A DNA stretch of 64,000 bases from AB-137-C09 sp964458185 (GTDB lineage: Bacteria > Pseudomonadota > Zetaproteobacteria > Mariprofundales > Mariprofundaceae): NCBI GenBank assembly GCA_964458185.1, contig CAYWFG010000001.1:72451-136450 (forward strand). The letters are read 5' to 3'. Both the position numbers and the translations under genes were made by a program. The notes beneath the pieces were generated by a model. The model did not search any database. It saw nothing but the letters and a program-made list of their open reading frames with translations, and had not been told where the DNA came from. This document shows, piece after piece, positions 1 through 8,280 of the stretch; the first letter of the stretch is position 1; each line of letters begins with the position of its first letter.

Positions 1-1
1 G

Positions 2-193
2 GCAGATTCACCCAGCGATTGCCCTGATGCTTACATCAACCTAGGCACGCGCCTCAAATGGCAAGGGCGAAAAATAGAAGCCATGAAAGTTTTTGAACAA
101 GCTGTACAACGTTGGCCTTGGCATAGCCAAAGTGTAGAATCTTGTATGGTCTTATTGACAGATGATATGGTGTACTTCCCTGATGGAGATTGA
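2..193 (+). CDS. TPR-repeat protein, C-terminal fragment (5' end outside window)
   Basis: An open frame runs in from the left edge and stops at TGA 191-193, giving 63 residues. The first half (DAYINLGTRLKWQGRKIEA and what follows) has the spacing of a tetratricopeptide repeat: a small residue, Tyr/Leu positions, then a second helix with FEQAV. The rest is a short non-repeat tail. TPR proteins are scaffolds for protein contacts; nothing here tells which process. The stop lies 8 bases before the ATG of the carbonic anhydrase gene, so the two are probably co-transcribed. The identity of the whole protein cannot be judged from this end. Confidence 0.55.
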   Translation, partial: ADSPSDCPDAYINLGTRLKWQGRKIEAMKVFEQAVQRWPWHSQSVESCMVLLTDDMVYFPDGD

Positions 194-201
194 TTGAAAA
201 T

Positions 202-840
202 ATGTGTCAAATAGGCAGCCCAAAAAGTTTTTTAGCAGCCAATGCTCAATGGGCAATAAAAAAAAAGCAGGAAAACCCTAAGTATTTCAAACATTTATTA
301 GCACAAAAAAAGCCTGATTTTATGTGGATTGGCTGCTCTGATGCGCGTGTGCCAGCCAATGAGATGATTGGGGTGGAAGCAGGGCATGTGTTTATTCATC
401 GAAATGTTGCCAATCAAGTGCAGCATATCGACTTAAATGCCCTTGCTGCGATTCAATATGCGGTGGATGTACTCCAAGTAAAACATATTATTGTTACAGG
501 GCATTACGATTGTGGCGGCGTGCGTGCTGCCATGGAATCACAACACTTTGGTATGGTGGATAACTGGATTCGCAGCATTCGAGACCTATGGATGCAACAC
601 CATCGCATCATGACAGAAACCACCAAGCAGGCACGATTTGATCGCTTATGTGAACTAAACGTCATGCGGCAAGTCGAAAATCTAAGCCACACCCGCATCG
701 TACAAAACGCATGGGCGCGGCAACAACCCCTAACCTTGCATGGCTGGATCTATCACGTTGAAGATGGTTTGTTGCGTGATTTAGAAGTAAGCCGTATTTC
801 TGTTGATGATGTCGATGGTATTTACCGTATTCATCAATGA
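202..840 (+). CDS. can: Beta-class carbonic anhydrase
   Basis: Interconverts CO2 and bicarbonate in the cytoplasm. The 212-residue product has the zinc site of the beta class: Cys45 and Asp47 in IGCSDARVPAN and His101/Cys104 in GHYDCGG, with the Asp-Arg pair of the SDAR motif intact. Length and motif spacing match Can-type enzymes of proteobacteria. An in-frame TTG at 190 would add four residues, but ATG 202 fits better because a GGAG at 185-188 is too close to the TTG. It overlaps nothing, and faces gmk tail-to-tail with only two bases between the stop codons. A role supplying bicarbonate for biosynthesis or carbon fixation is inference. Confidence 0.93.
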   Translation: MCQIGSPKSFLAANAQWAIKKKQENPKYFKHLLAQKKPDFMWIGCSDARVPANEMIGVEAGHVFIHRNVANQVQHIDLNALAAIQYAVDVLQVKHIIVTGHYDCGGVRAAMESQHFGMVDNWIRSIRDLWMQHHRIMTETTKQARFDRLCELNVMRQVENLSHTRIVQNAWARQQPLTLHGWIYHVEDGLLRDLEVSRISVDDVDGIYRIHQ

Positions 841-842
841 CT

Positions 843-1403
843 TCAACCACAAGGTGGGCGAACAATCATCAAAAGCTGTTGCAGCGTTTGATCAAAATCA
901 ATATTAATCAACACATGATGGGCTTCATCAGCATGGGACATTTCTTCTTTGGCGGCGTGTAGGCGGCGCAATATAACAGTTTCATCATCTTGCCCCCTAC
1001 CCTGCAAGCGCGCTTTCAGCGTCGCTAGATCGGGCGGTAAAATAAAAATACGTACTGCCTTTGGCATTTTTTCAACCACCAATGCTGCACCTTGCCAATC
1101 AATTTCTAACAGCACATCTTTCCCTGCTGCCAAGGTATCGGTCACATCTTGGTATCTTGTACCGTAACAACAGCCATGAACATGCGCCCACTCCAAAAAG
1201 TCGCCATTAGCTACCGCTTGATTAAACGCTGCCTGATCTAAGAAATGATAGCTTTCCCCTGCGATTTCGCCCACACGAGGAGAACGAGTGGTACAAGAAA
1301 CAGCAAGGTTTATATCGGGGTAATGGGTTAATAAAGCTTGGCAAAGACTGGACTTCCCTGCCCCTGATGGCCCTGATACAATATACAGTTGTCTTTCTTT
1401 CAC
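843..1403 (-). CDS. gmk: Guanylate kinase
   Basis: Phosphorylates GMP to GDP with ATP. The P-loop GPSGAGKSS is at residues 11-19, followed by the GMP-binding segment SCTTRSPRVGE with the conserved TTR.PR.GE pattern, and the lid Arg residues around RGQDDE. At 186 residues it is a little shorter than the usual 200-210, the missing part being the C-terminal tail. It is the last gene of a minus-strand set DUF3467-lepB-ferredoxin-gmk and starts four bases after the ferredoxin stop, so translation is probably coupled. No rpoZ or spoT follows, unlike the common gamma-proteobacterial arrangement. Confidence 0.95.
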   Translation of the reverse strand: MKERQLYIVSGPSGAGKSSLCQALLTHYPDINLAVSCTTRSPRVGEIAGESYHFLDQAAFNQAVANGDFLEWAHVHGCCYGTRYQDVTDTLAAGKDVLLEIDWQGAALVVEKMPKAVRIFILPPDLATLKARLQGRGQDDETVILRRLHAAKEEMSHADEAHHVLINIDFDQTLQQLLMIVRPPCG

Positions 1404-1407
1404 GCCC

Positions 1408-1659
1408 TTATTCCTTGGTGGTTAATGATGTATAGCGTTGCAACAATACATCGTGTGATTCATTTTTGACAGTATCAATGACAATACAATCAATGGGGCA
1501 AATACGCACACATTGGGGTTCATCAAAGTGACCAATGCATTCAGTGCATAAGGCTGGATTGATGGTATATACAATATCCCCTTCGCTGATTGCTCGATTG
1601 GGGCATTCAGATTCGCAAACTGCGCAGTTAATACAATCGTTACGGATATACAATGCCAT
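1408..1659 (-). CDS. YfhL-type 2[4Fe-4S] ferredoxin
   Basis: Small cytoplasmic electron carrier of 83 residues with two cluster motifs. The first is Cys9-x2-Cys12-x2-Cys15-x3-Cys19-Pro; the second is Cys38-x2-Cys41 followed by an eight-residue insertion before Cys50 and Cys54-Pro. That insertion (IGHFDEPQ) and an extra Cys58 are typical of the YfhL/Allochromatium-type ferredoxins, which have unusually low and unequal potentials. An AAGGTG ribosome site overlaps the end of lepB just upstream of the ATG. The electron donor and acceptor cannot be told from the neighbours. Confidence 0.93.
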   Translation of the reverse strand: MALYIRNDCINCAVCESECPNRAISEGDIVYTINPALCTECIGHFDEPQCVRICPIDCIVIDTVKNESHDVLLQRYTSLTTKE

Positions 1660-1665
1660 GATAGT

Positions 1666-2429
1666 TCACCTTCTTGTCAGCAAAGGAAGCGTCCATAACT
1701 TCAGCCATGGTTGTCCCGTAAGTTGTTTAATAGCAAGGCTTCCCCAGTGGCGCGAATCATCCGATGCGCCTCTATTGTCGCCCATCACAAACACATGCCC
1801 CGCAGGAACAATAACGCTGCCCCAGTCAGACTCTAGCCATGNNNNNNNNNNNNNNNNNNNNNNNNNNNNNNNNNNNNNNNNNNNNNNNNNNNNNNNNNNN
1901 NNNNNNNNNNNNNNNNNNNNNNNNNNNNNNNNNNNNNNNNNACAAACACATGCCCCGCAGGAACAATAACGCTGCCCCAGTCAGACTCTAGCCATGAAAA
2001 CCATACACGATGCCCCGTTGCTCGCTGTTGATCTTTTCGGGGAAGGTACTCCATGCGTTGCCGATCAACAACACATGCTTCGCCATTGATCCATAATTGA
2101 TCATCATGAAAAGCAACGCGATCACCTGCAAGCCCAATGACACGTTTCATCCATATTTTTTGATCATCGTAGGGATTGTGAAATAATACAACATCCCCAC
2201 GTTCAGGGGTATGCCAGTTTAATTGTAACGTATGCCCAAAGGGAATGTTTAATCCCCATGCCAGTTGATTGACCAAGACTCGGTCTTGCACCGCATAATT
2301 CGGCAGCATAGAACCTGATTTAACCCAAGAAACATTCACAATGCTGACACGAACACATACAACGGTAACAATGAAAAACACCATTATAAAAAAATAATGC
2401 TTCCATACATGCATCAATGATTGCAGCAA
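1666..2429 (-). CDS. lepB: Signal peptidase I (interrupted by an artefactual assembly gap)
   Basis: Cleaves signal peptides from exported proteins at the outer face of the inner membrane. Residues 13-30 form one membrane anchor. The catalytic Ser40 is in KSGSM and the general base Lys95 in MKRVIGLAGD. The scaffold places 100 N inside the gene, but the 55 bases on each side of the gap are identical; removing the gap and one copy (155 bases) gives a 609-base open frame of 202 codons plus stop. It then carries the family's third motif GDNRGASDDSR and ends at TGA 1666-1668. The start is TTG 2429, three bases after the DUF3467 stop; ATG 2414, five codons later, is the alternative. Neither has a clear ribosome site. 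Confidence 0.9.
1787..1841. repeat. 55-bp direct repeat, left copy at gap edge
   Basis: Identical base for base to 1942-1996 on the other side of the N run. Both lie in lepB codons. The simplest reading is that two contigs overlap by 55 bases here and were scaffolded instead of merged. Confidence 0.95.
1842..1941. other. Assembly gap (100 N), probably of negative true size
   Basis: Exactly 100 N, a default placeholder length. Flanked by the identical 55-bp ends 1787-1841 and 1942-1996, so no sequence is likely to be missing. Confidence 0.95.
1942..1996. repeat. 55-bp direct repeat, right copy at gap edge
   Basis: Second copy of 1787-1841. Merging the two copies restores the lepB reading frame. 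Confidence 0.95.
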
Positions 2430-2431
2430 AA

Positions 2432-2725
2432 CTACATTAAAGGACCACTGGGTACGGTTTCTGTACTGTGGTCAATCGCACCAAAATGATTTTCATAATT
2501 ATGAATGTTTTCAGCCAAGGCATGCATAAAACGTTTTACATGAATGGGAGAGACAACAATGCGGGCATTCACTGTGCCAGCAGGGGGTGAGGTAAAAATA
2601 AAATCCAACACAAATTCTTCTCGTGTATGGGATGCTATCATTTGATTGGCATAGACCCCCCGCTGGACTTCAGGTGGCAACTGAATTTGAATATTCGTTG
2701 CATCAGTTTCTTCAGAATGTGACAA
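2432..2725 (-). CDS. DUF3467 family protein
   Basis: A 97-residue soluble protein matching the DUF3467 family in length and in its core: an initial beta-rich segment (IQLPPEVQRGVYANQ), then EEFVLDFIF and a block resembling RIVVSPIHVKRFMHAL. The function of the family is unknown to me. The likely start is TTG 2725, preceded by a strong GAGGAG; the first in-frame ATG would remove the first 27 residues including the conserved start. First gene of the DUF3467-lepB-ferredoxin-gmk set, with a plausible promoter at 2746-2775. Acidic N-terminus, no signal peptide. Confidence 0.8.
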   Translation of the reverse strand: MSHSEETDATNIQIQLPPEVQRGVYANQMIASHTREEFVLDFIFTSPPAGTVNARIVVSPIHVKRFMHALAENIHNYENHFGAIDHSTETVPSGPLM

Positions 2726-2745
2726 AATATACTCCTCAAAGATTG

Positions 2746-2775
2746 ATAATAAGCGTACCCTAAAATGCTAGCCAA
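2746..2775 (-). promoter_or_regulatory. Possible sigma70 promoter for the DUF3467-lepB unit
   Basis: Minus-strand TTGGCT (2770-2775) and TATTAT (2746-2751) separated by 18 bases, about 20 bases before the TTG start with its GAGGAG site. The -35 match is weak. Confidence 0.3.
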
Positions 2776-2821
2776 GAATAGAAAGTCTTGCTGCAAAACG
2801 GTTTTTTTAGCTTATACATTG

Positions 2822-2868
2822 TTTTCCACACAAGCTGTGGATGAAGCTGTGGATAACTATGTGGATAA
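2822..2868. promoter_or_regulatory. Cluster of four DnaA-box-like 9-mers
   Basis: Two perfect matches to the DnaA box in reverse orientation, TGTGGATAA at 2848-2856 and 2860-2868, one near match TGTGGATGA at 2836-2844, and one near match in the opposite orientation, TTTTCCACA at 2822-2830. The three same-orientation boxes begin at 2836, 2848 and 2860, an exact 12-bp period. Confidence 0.65.
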
Positions 2869-3086
2869 GGTTCGCTAAGGACTGATTTATCACGCTTTTT
2901 TGTTTTTGTTGTGTTTGTGATTAAAATTTAGGCGTTGTGTTTATCCGTTATATTTCAATCAGTTATATTCATGACTATCTTTTTGGGTGTAATACTGTTG
3001 ACTTAAACGAAAAAAGTGCCATGGACGGGGATAAATGTTGACTTTTGTATTTTTCAACTGTCTGAACTGTTATGAAACTTGCATTG

Positions 3087-4196
3087 CTAAGCCAGTGGAC
3101 TTCCCCCTCGTTGCCAAGGTAATACGGCATTGGCTTCAATACTTACACGGGCAACAATTCCCAAGGCTGCCAACATGCTCACCAAGGCAGAGCCGCCATA
3201 ACTGACAAAAGGCAATGGAACGCCGACCACGGGTAAAATACCCGACACCATACCGATATTAACAAAGATATAGATCATAAAAATACTGCTCACACCCACA
3301 GTAATCAATGCCGCAAAGCGTGTGTGTGCGATGCTTGCAATATGCAGCATACGATGAATCAGCAAGGCAAATAAAAACAATAATACCGACACCCCAATCA
3401 ATCCTACTTCTTCTGCCAATACCGAAAAAATAAAGTCGGTGTGTTGTTCAGGCAAAAAGTTTAAACGTGATTGCGTGCCTTGCAGGTAACCTTTCCCCCA
3501 CAAACCACCAGAGCCAATAGAAATCATCGACTGAATCACATGGTAGCCAGCGCCCAATGGATCAGCCTGTGGATCAAGAAAAGTTAATACCCGTTGTTTT
3601 TGATACTGATGCATGTGTTGCCATACATACCATCCTGCAAAAGGCATCATGCCCATAATAGAAAATAAATACCGCCACGGAAAACCTGCCGCGACCAACA
3701 TCGCTGCTGCACCAAGGAGCAATACTAAACTGGTTCCTAAATCAGGTTGAATCACAATAAGCCCTGCAGGAACAGCTGCCAATACAATAGCCACTGCAAT
3801 CGTTACCCAACGGTCTGGCTCTCGGTTGGCAAACCAATGTGCCAACACCAACATTAATGCCCATTTCATAATCTCTGATGGTTGCAAATGAATTGAACCA
3901 AGACTCAACCAACGCCGCGCCCCCATTTGCACATCGCCAAAAAACGGTACTAGAGCAAGACAAAGCAAAGCAAAAATAAACACAGGCCAAGCCAATAAAC
4001 CAAGCACACGAAGCGGAATCAGCGCAATACTCAAAAATGCTGTAAGCCCTACCAGCCAATACAATAATTGACGGTGCCAAATATGTATCTCACCATTATT
4101 CACTGCAGAATAAAGCGTTAACAAGCCAACCCCAGCAAGCGATAGTAAAATAAACAATAGCCAACGGTCTATTAGCAGCCATGGTTTAAATATCAT
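3087..4196 (-). CDS. rodA: Rod shape-determining protein RodA (SEDS glycosyltransferase)
   Basis: Polymerises peptidoglycan strands during cell elongation, paired with PBP2. The 369-residue polytopic protein has about ten membrane segments and the SEDS hallmarks: FLPEQHTDFIFSVLAEEVG near residue 258, and a C-terminal GVPLPFVSYGGSALV. Its ATG overlaps the mrdA stop by four bases (ATGA), indicating translational coupling with its partner transpeptidase. It is the last gene of the long rpsU-to-rodA unit; no clear terminator follows it. Confidence 0.96.
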   Translation of the reverse strand: MIFKPWLLIDRWLLFILLSLAGVGLLTLYSAVNNGEIHIWHRQLLYWLVGLTAFLSIALIPLRVLGLLAWPVFIFALLCLALVPFFGDVQMGARRWLSLGSIHLQPSEIMKWALMLVLAHWFANREPDRWVTIAVAIVLAAVPAGLIVIQPDLGTSLVLLLGAAAMLVAAGFPWRYLFSIMGMMPFAGWYVWQHMHQYQKQRVLTFLDPQADPLGAGYHVIQSMISIGSGGLWGKGYLQGTQSRLNFLPEQHTDFIFSVLAEEVGLIGVSVLLFLFALLIHRMLHIASIAHTRFAALITVGVSSIFMIYIFVNIGMVSGILPVVGVPLPFVSYGGSALVSMLAALGIVARVSIEANAVLPWQRGGSPLA

Positions 4197-5977
4197 GGTG
4201 TCGATTCGCTTTTTGCCATGGCATTGACGATGGCTTTCGCTATCGGCGATGCACCGCTACTGCCATGACCACCATGCTCGACAAAAATAGCAAAGGCAAT
4301 ACGTGGCTTTTTATAGGGCGCATAACCCATAAACCATGCGTGGTCTTGATGTTTTTTTAACACCCCTTTGGTGGTGTATTTTTTTTGTTTTTGTGACATC
4401 CCAACGACTTGAGCCGTTCCTGTTTTACCCGCAATCGGCCATGCTGCATCATGAATATAACGGTAAGCCGTGCCACCGGGGGTATTGGCAACATCTGCCA
4501 ATGCATCACCAATCCGTGCCAATGCATGGGCAGGTAAATCAACATGGCGTTCAATATTAGGTGGCATTCCAGCCAATAAATGGGGGGTTAAAATATCGCC
4601 ACCATTAGCAAGCGCAGCACCAAAACGTGCCATTTGTAGCGGCGTAACAGTCACCATGCCTTGCCCAATAGCCGTAATCATGACTTCACCGGGGAACCAT
4701 GCTCGCTTGCGACCATGCCGTAAGTAGCCACTGGCTGCTGGCAAATGCCCGCGAGCCTCTGGCGATAAGGCGATCCCTGTGTATTCACCAAAGCCCCACC
4801 GATGCGCTTCTTCAACAATCGGACGCATGCCCAATTGATCACCCAGATGATAAAAGAAGATATCACAGGAATGCATCAACGCATCATGCAGATCAACACG
4901 TCCATGCCCCGCTCGCTTCCAGCAACGCAAACGACGATCATGCAATTGAATATAACCCAAACATTGAACACGCTGATCAACTGCTTTCACTTGCTGGCGA
5001 AGACCTGCCATCGCAGTTACCATCTTCCATATTGAGCCAGGGGGATAACTTGCTTGCAATGCACGGTTCAGCAATGGTTTTTGATCATCGTTGAGCCATG
5101 ATGACCACTGCTTCTGTGTTAACCCTTTAATGAAAGCATTGGTATTGTAACCGGGGGTGCTTAACATGGTGAGTATCTCACCACTGTGTACATCCATCAC
5201 CACAACTGCGCCAGTACGCCCTGCTAAAGCATCAGCGGCAGCCTTTTGCACTCGTACATCCAACGATAAACGTAGACTTTGACCCATCACTGGTGGATCT
5301 TCAGCCAACACAGCCACCCTTCGACCACGGGCATCGACTTCTTCTTGCTGACTACCTGGCGTACCATGCAAACGTGTTTCAAAGGCTAGTTCTAGACCGC
5401 TTCGCCCTACATATTCACCTGGTAAAAACCCCTGTTCTAAGTCGGATTTTCGTACCCGTGACAAATAGCCTACAACGTGAGATGTCAGTTCAGCATAAGG
5501 GTATGCTCGGTGTGTCCCTGCTTCTACATTCAGCCCTGGGTAATGCTGCAAGCGAGGCAATAACCATGCAACTTGCTGCCATTGAAGTTGATCTTGCAAC
5601 AACACGGGGCGATCTTTTCGGGCATGGGCAATGCGTTTTATAAGGCGTTTTCGATGATTGGCTGACCACGGTAAATTGGCATAGAGCATCGCCAATACCG
5701 CATCCATGTCATCAATACGTTCAGGGATCATCACCAAACGGTAAGAAATACGATTAACGGCTAAACCACGACCGTTACGGTCAATAATCTCACCACGAAC
5801 AGGTAAAACAGGAAGCACATTGAGTCGATTATTTTCTGCTTGTAAGCTCAAGCCTTCATGTTGCATCCATTGCAAATTTGCCATGCGGGCAAGCAACAAT
5901 AGCAACAACAACAAAGCCATGCCATGAAATACAATCATACGAAAATCAAAACGTGAACGGGTATGAAAAGCATTCAT
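4193..5977 (-). CDS. mrdA: Penicillin-binding protein 2 (elongasome transpeptidase)
   Basis: Cross-links peptidoglycan in the periplasm during elongation as partner of RodA. A membrane segment lies near the N-terminus, then a PBP dimerisation domain (RGEIIDRNGRGLAVN), then the transpeptidase domain with the active-site Ser315-x-x-Lys318 in PPGSIWK, an SCD variant of the SxN motif, and KTG at 518-520. The 594-residue length fits the family. The frame is open further upstream, but ATG 5977 is the right start: it overlaps the mreD stop as ATGA, and the extra upstream residues do not resemble a PBP. Confidence 0.95.
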   Translation of the reverse strand: MNAFHTRSRFDFRMIVFHGMALLLLLLLLARMANLQWMQHEGLSLQAENNRLNVLPVLPVRGEIIDRNGRGLAVNRISYRLVMIPERIDDMDAVLAMLYANLPWSANHRKRLIKRIAHARKDRPVLLQDQLQWQQVAWLLPRLQHYPGLNVEAGTHRAYPYAELTSHVVGYLSRVRKSDLEQGFLPGEYVGRSGLELAFETRLHGTPGSQQEEVDARGRRVAVLAEDPPVMGQSLRLSLDVRVQKAAADALAGRTGAVVVMDVHSGEILTMLSTPGYNTNAFIKGLTQKQWSSWLNDDQKPLLNRALQASYPPGSIWKMVTAMAGLRQQVKAVDQRVQCLGYIQLHDRRLRCWKRAGHGRVDLHDALMHSCDIFFYHLGDQLGMRPIVEEAHRWGFGEYTGIALSPEARGHLPAASGYLRHGRKRAWFPGEVMITAIGQGMVTVTPLQMARFGAALANGGDILTPHLLAGMPPNIERHVDLPAHALARIGDALADVANTPGGTAYRYIHDAAWPIAGKTGTAQVVGMSQKQKKYTTKGVLKKHQDHAWFMGYAPYKKPRIAFAIFVEHGGHGSSGASPIAKAIVNAMAKSESTP

Positions 5978-6411
5978 CGGACAGACAGCCACGACACCTG
6001 ATGAATACGCACCCATTGGTACCAACAATACACTGCCAACAACATGGTTAATACGGCAGCTTGTATCGACCAGCCTTGTGCCAACAATACAGCCGAGGCA
6101 AGCAGCAGTAGCAACAAACGTTGCGGTAGCCCTGCACCCGCAGCAGCATCCATCCAAACCAGTAATAAAGGGAGGAAAAGCCACAGCAAGATAGTCGGCC
6201 AAAGCGTCCAATAGAACATCAGATCATGCACACAAGCAATAATCAATACCCACCATCCATGCCGCCATTGTGCCAACAAAGCACCAAGCAGCAAAGCAAA
6301 CACCCAATCAGGTTGATAAAACGCTACAGGAATCAGCCAATTTAGCCAAAGGCCGAATAGCACAACGGGCAATAACCACAGCATAGTGGTAAGAATACGA
6401 ACATTAATCAC
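5974..6411 (-). CDS. mreD: Rod shape-determining protein MreD
   Basis: Small inner-membrane component of the elongasome: 145 residues, about five hydrophobic segments and a high content of Trp and Leu. Sequence conservation in this family is low, so the call rests mainly on size, hydropathy and position. It overlaps mreC by four bases upstream and mrdA by four bases downstream, the standard mreB-mreC-mreD-mrdA-rodA order. Confidence 0.9.
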   Translation of the reverse strand: MINVRILTTMLWLLPVVLFGLWLNWLIPVAFYQPDWVFALLLGALLAQWRHGWWVLIIACVHDLMFYWTLWPTILLWLFLPLLLVWMDAAAGAGLPQRLLLLLLASAVLLAQGWSIQAAVLTMLLAVYCWYQWVRIHQVSWLSVR

Positions 6412-7196
6412 TCTCTGTTGTTAGCAGTAGCGGCTACTGCCAACCAGTGATCACGTTGCCAATGGGCAACAGGCGCAGCTTCAACACGGGCAAAAGGACT
6501 GCCTTGAATCGGCAAGGTACGAACAACACGGGCAACCGCAATACCAGGTGGATACACGCCCCCCGCACCTGAAGTAAACAAGATGTCGCCAATCGTTAAA
6601 GTGAACACAGCAGGAACAAACTGTAACAAAAGTTGTCTGCCATCGCCACGTGCCAATGCTGCCAGATCACTCCCTGGGATGGTTACAGGCACGGCAATGG
6701 AAGCATCCAACACAGTGCGCACCACCGCATATTTACCATGCTGTGCATCAACAAGCCCTACCAGACCTTCACTAGAAACAACCACGTCATCAACAACAGC
6801 TTGAGGACTTTGAATCATGATTCGTTGGCTTTTTTTATCGGGACTGCGACCAAGAACCGACACGGCATACCACTGAAACCCCTTGATGTTTTGTACATGC
6901 AACAAGCGTCGCAGACGAATGTTTTCTTCATGGAGACTTTGTGTTTGCTGAAATAATGCCGTTTGTTTCCCTAGCCTTATTTTCATTGCTTCTATCTGTT
7001 GTTGCAAGGCAGAACGCTGTTGAAACCATAATCCCCATTCATCGACCCAAGCTACAGGCTGTTGGAGCCAAGAAAAAACAGGACCTGACCACAAAAGAAA
7101 GCGTTGACCTATCGGCATTGATTGTAAAACCCCAAGGGCAATAACAATCATACCAATCAATAATCCATTACGAAGCAGTAAGCGATGGCGCATCAT
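6408..7196 (-). CDS. mreC: Rod shape-determining protein MreC
   Basis: Periplasmic scaffold that activates PBP2-RodA. The 262-residue protein has one N-terminal membrane anchor, a coiled coil at about 65-110 (QQQIEAMKIRLGKQTALFQQ and on), and a C-terminal beta-barrel domain with conserved turns LFTSGAGGVYPPGIAVARV. Starts 28 bases after mreB and overlaps mreD by ATGA. Confidence 0.95.
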   Translation of the reverse strand: MMRHRLLLRNGLLIGMIVIALGVLQSMPIGQRFLLWSGPVFSWLQQPVAWVDEWGLWFQQRSALQQQIEAMKIRLGKQTALFQQTQSLHEENIRLRRLLHVQNIKGFQWYAVSVLGRSPDKKSQRIMIQSPQAVVDDVVVSSEGLVGLVDAQHGKYAVVRTVLDASIAVPVTIPGSDLAALARGDGRQLLLQFVPAVFTLTIGDILFTSGAGGVYPPGIAVARVVRTLPIQGSPFARVEAAPVAHWQRDHWLAVAATANNRE

Positions 7197-7224
7197 CAGC
7201 CATTAAGCAAGAAAAATAAACAGA

Positions 7225-8268
7225 TTATTCGCGTGATAATACACCACGCATGCGATCCAGCTCTTCAAGCACACGACCACTGCCTAAGACCACACAGTTT
7301 AACGCATCTTCTGCCACGGTGACAGGCAAGCCTGTTTCTTCGCGCAGTAGTTGATCTAAGCCACGCAATAAGCCACCGCCACCTGTTAAGACAATACCTT
7401 TATCGACAATATCTGCGGCAAGTTCAGGTGGCGTGCGCTCTAAGCATACTTTAACACCTTCGATGATCGCATTTACCGATTCTGTGAGCGCATCCAGTAT
7501 CTCGACATCATCCAATGATAATGTTTTGGGTACGCCATTGATTAAATCTCGACCTTTAACATCCATATTACGTACATCATCGGGCTGCGGATAAGCTGCC
7601 CCTAAATACATTTTAATGCGTTCAGCTGTCGGTTCGCCCACCAACAGGCTGTATTTTCGGCGCAGGTGATTGATAATCGCTTCATCCATTTTATCGCCAC
7701 CAACACGAACCGAGCGCGAATAGACGATACCACCATAACTGATTACAGCAATTTCTGATGTGCCGCCACCAATATCAACCACCATCGAGCCTGATGCTTC
7801 GGTGACAGGAAGCCCTGCACCAATAGCCGCTGCCATGGGTTCTTCAATCAAGTATACTTCACGCGCACCCGCAGCCAGCCCCGAATCACGAATTGCTCGG
7901 CGTTCAACAGGGGTCGAGCCATAAGGTACACAAATCACAATACGCGGTGCAGCACCCCACGAACGCTTGTGTATTTTGCGAATAAATTGACGCAGCATTT
8001 CTTCTGTGATCAAGAAATCAGCAATAACACCATCTTTCAACGGGCGAATGGCAGAAATGGAATCAGGCGTGCGCCCCAGCATGCGCTTGGCATCTTCACC
8101 AACCGCCAATACCTTGCGGTTTTTCTTGCCATCACCTTCATACACGGCGACAACTGAAGGTTCATTGAGTACAATCCCCTCGCCGCGCACATAAATCAAG
8201 GTGTTCGCTGTACCCAAATCAATGGAAATATCACGCGAAAACATACCAAATAATTTTTTACCTAACAT
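7225..8268 (-). CDS. mreB: Actin-like cell shape protein MreB
   Basis: Forms membrane-associated filaments that direct lateral wall synthesis. Actin-fold nucleotide motifs are present: phosphate 1 DLGTANTLIYV, phosphate 2 VVDIGGGTSEIAV, and the adenosine loop IVLTGGGGLLRGL. The short N-terminal amphipathic stretch (LGKKLFGMF) fits membrane binding. 347 residues is the usual length. It begins only 12 bases after the rpoD stop with AAAGGT upstream, so it appears to be co-transcribed with the primary sigma factor, which is not the usual arrangement. Confidence 0.97.
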   Translation of the reverse strand: MLGKKLFGMFSRDISIDLGTANTLIYVRGEGIVLNEPSVVAVYEGDGKKNRKVLAVGEDAKRMLGRTPDSISAIRPLKDGVIADFLITEEMLRQFIRKIHKRSWGAAPRIVICVPYGSTPVERRAIRDSGLAAGAREVYLIEEPMAAAIGAGLPVTEASGSMVVDIGGGTSEIAVISYGGIVYSRSVRVGGDKMDEAIINHLRRKYSLLVGEPTAERIKMYLGAAYPQPDDVRNMDVKGRDLINGVPKTLSLDDVEILDALTESVNAIIEGVKVCLERTPPELAADIVDKGIVLTGGGGLLRGLDQLLREETGLPVTVAEDALNCVVLGSGRVLEELDRMRGVLSRE

Positions 8269-8280
8269 AGATTCAGACCT

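Larger units (their letters stand above)
2726..3086. other. 361-bp intergenic region with DnaA-box cluster; possible origin
   Basis: No gene is visible. It holds the DnaA-box-like sites at 2822-2868, then an AT-rich stretch from about 2880 to 3060 with T-runs (cgcttttttgtttttgttg). It separates two minus-strand units (the end of rodA and the start of DUF3467), so it needs only one promoter and is long for this compact region. A replication-origin or DnaA-titration role is a hypothesis. Confidence 0.4.

Noticed and set aside
1842..1941. lepB as a frameshifted pseudogene
   Set aside because: The break is caused by an artefactual gap; merging the identical 55-bp flanks gives a full-length gene with all catalytic motifs.
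5977..6211. A longer PBP2 beginning at 6211
   Set aside because: The extra N-terminal residues overlap mreD in another frame and are Cys-rich with no PBP resemblance; ATG 5977 forms the ATGA junction seen across this unit.
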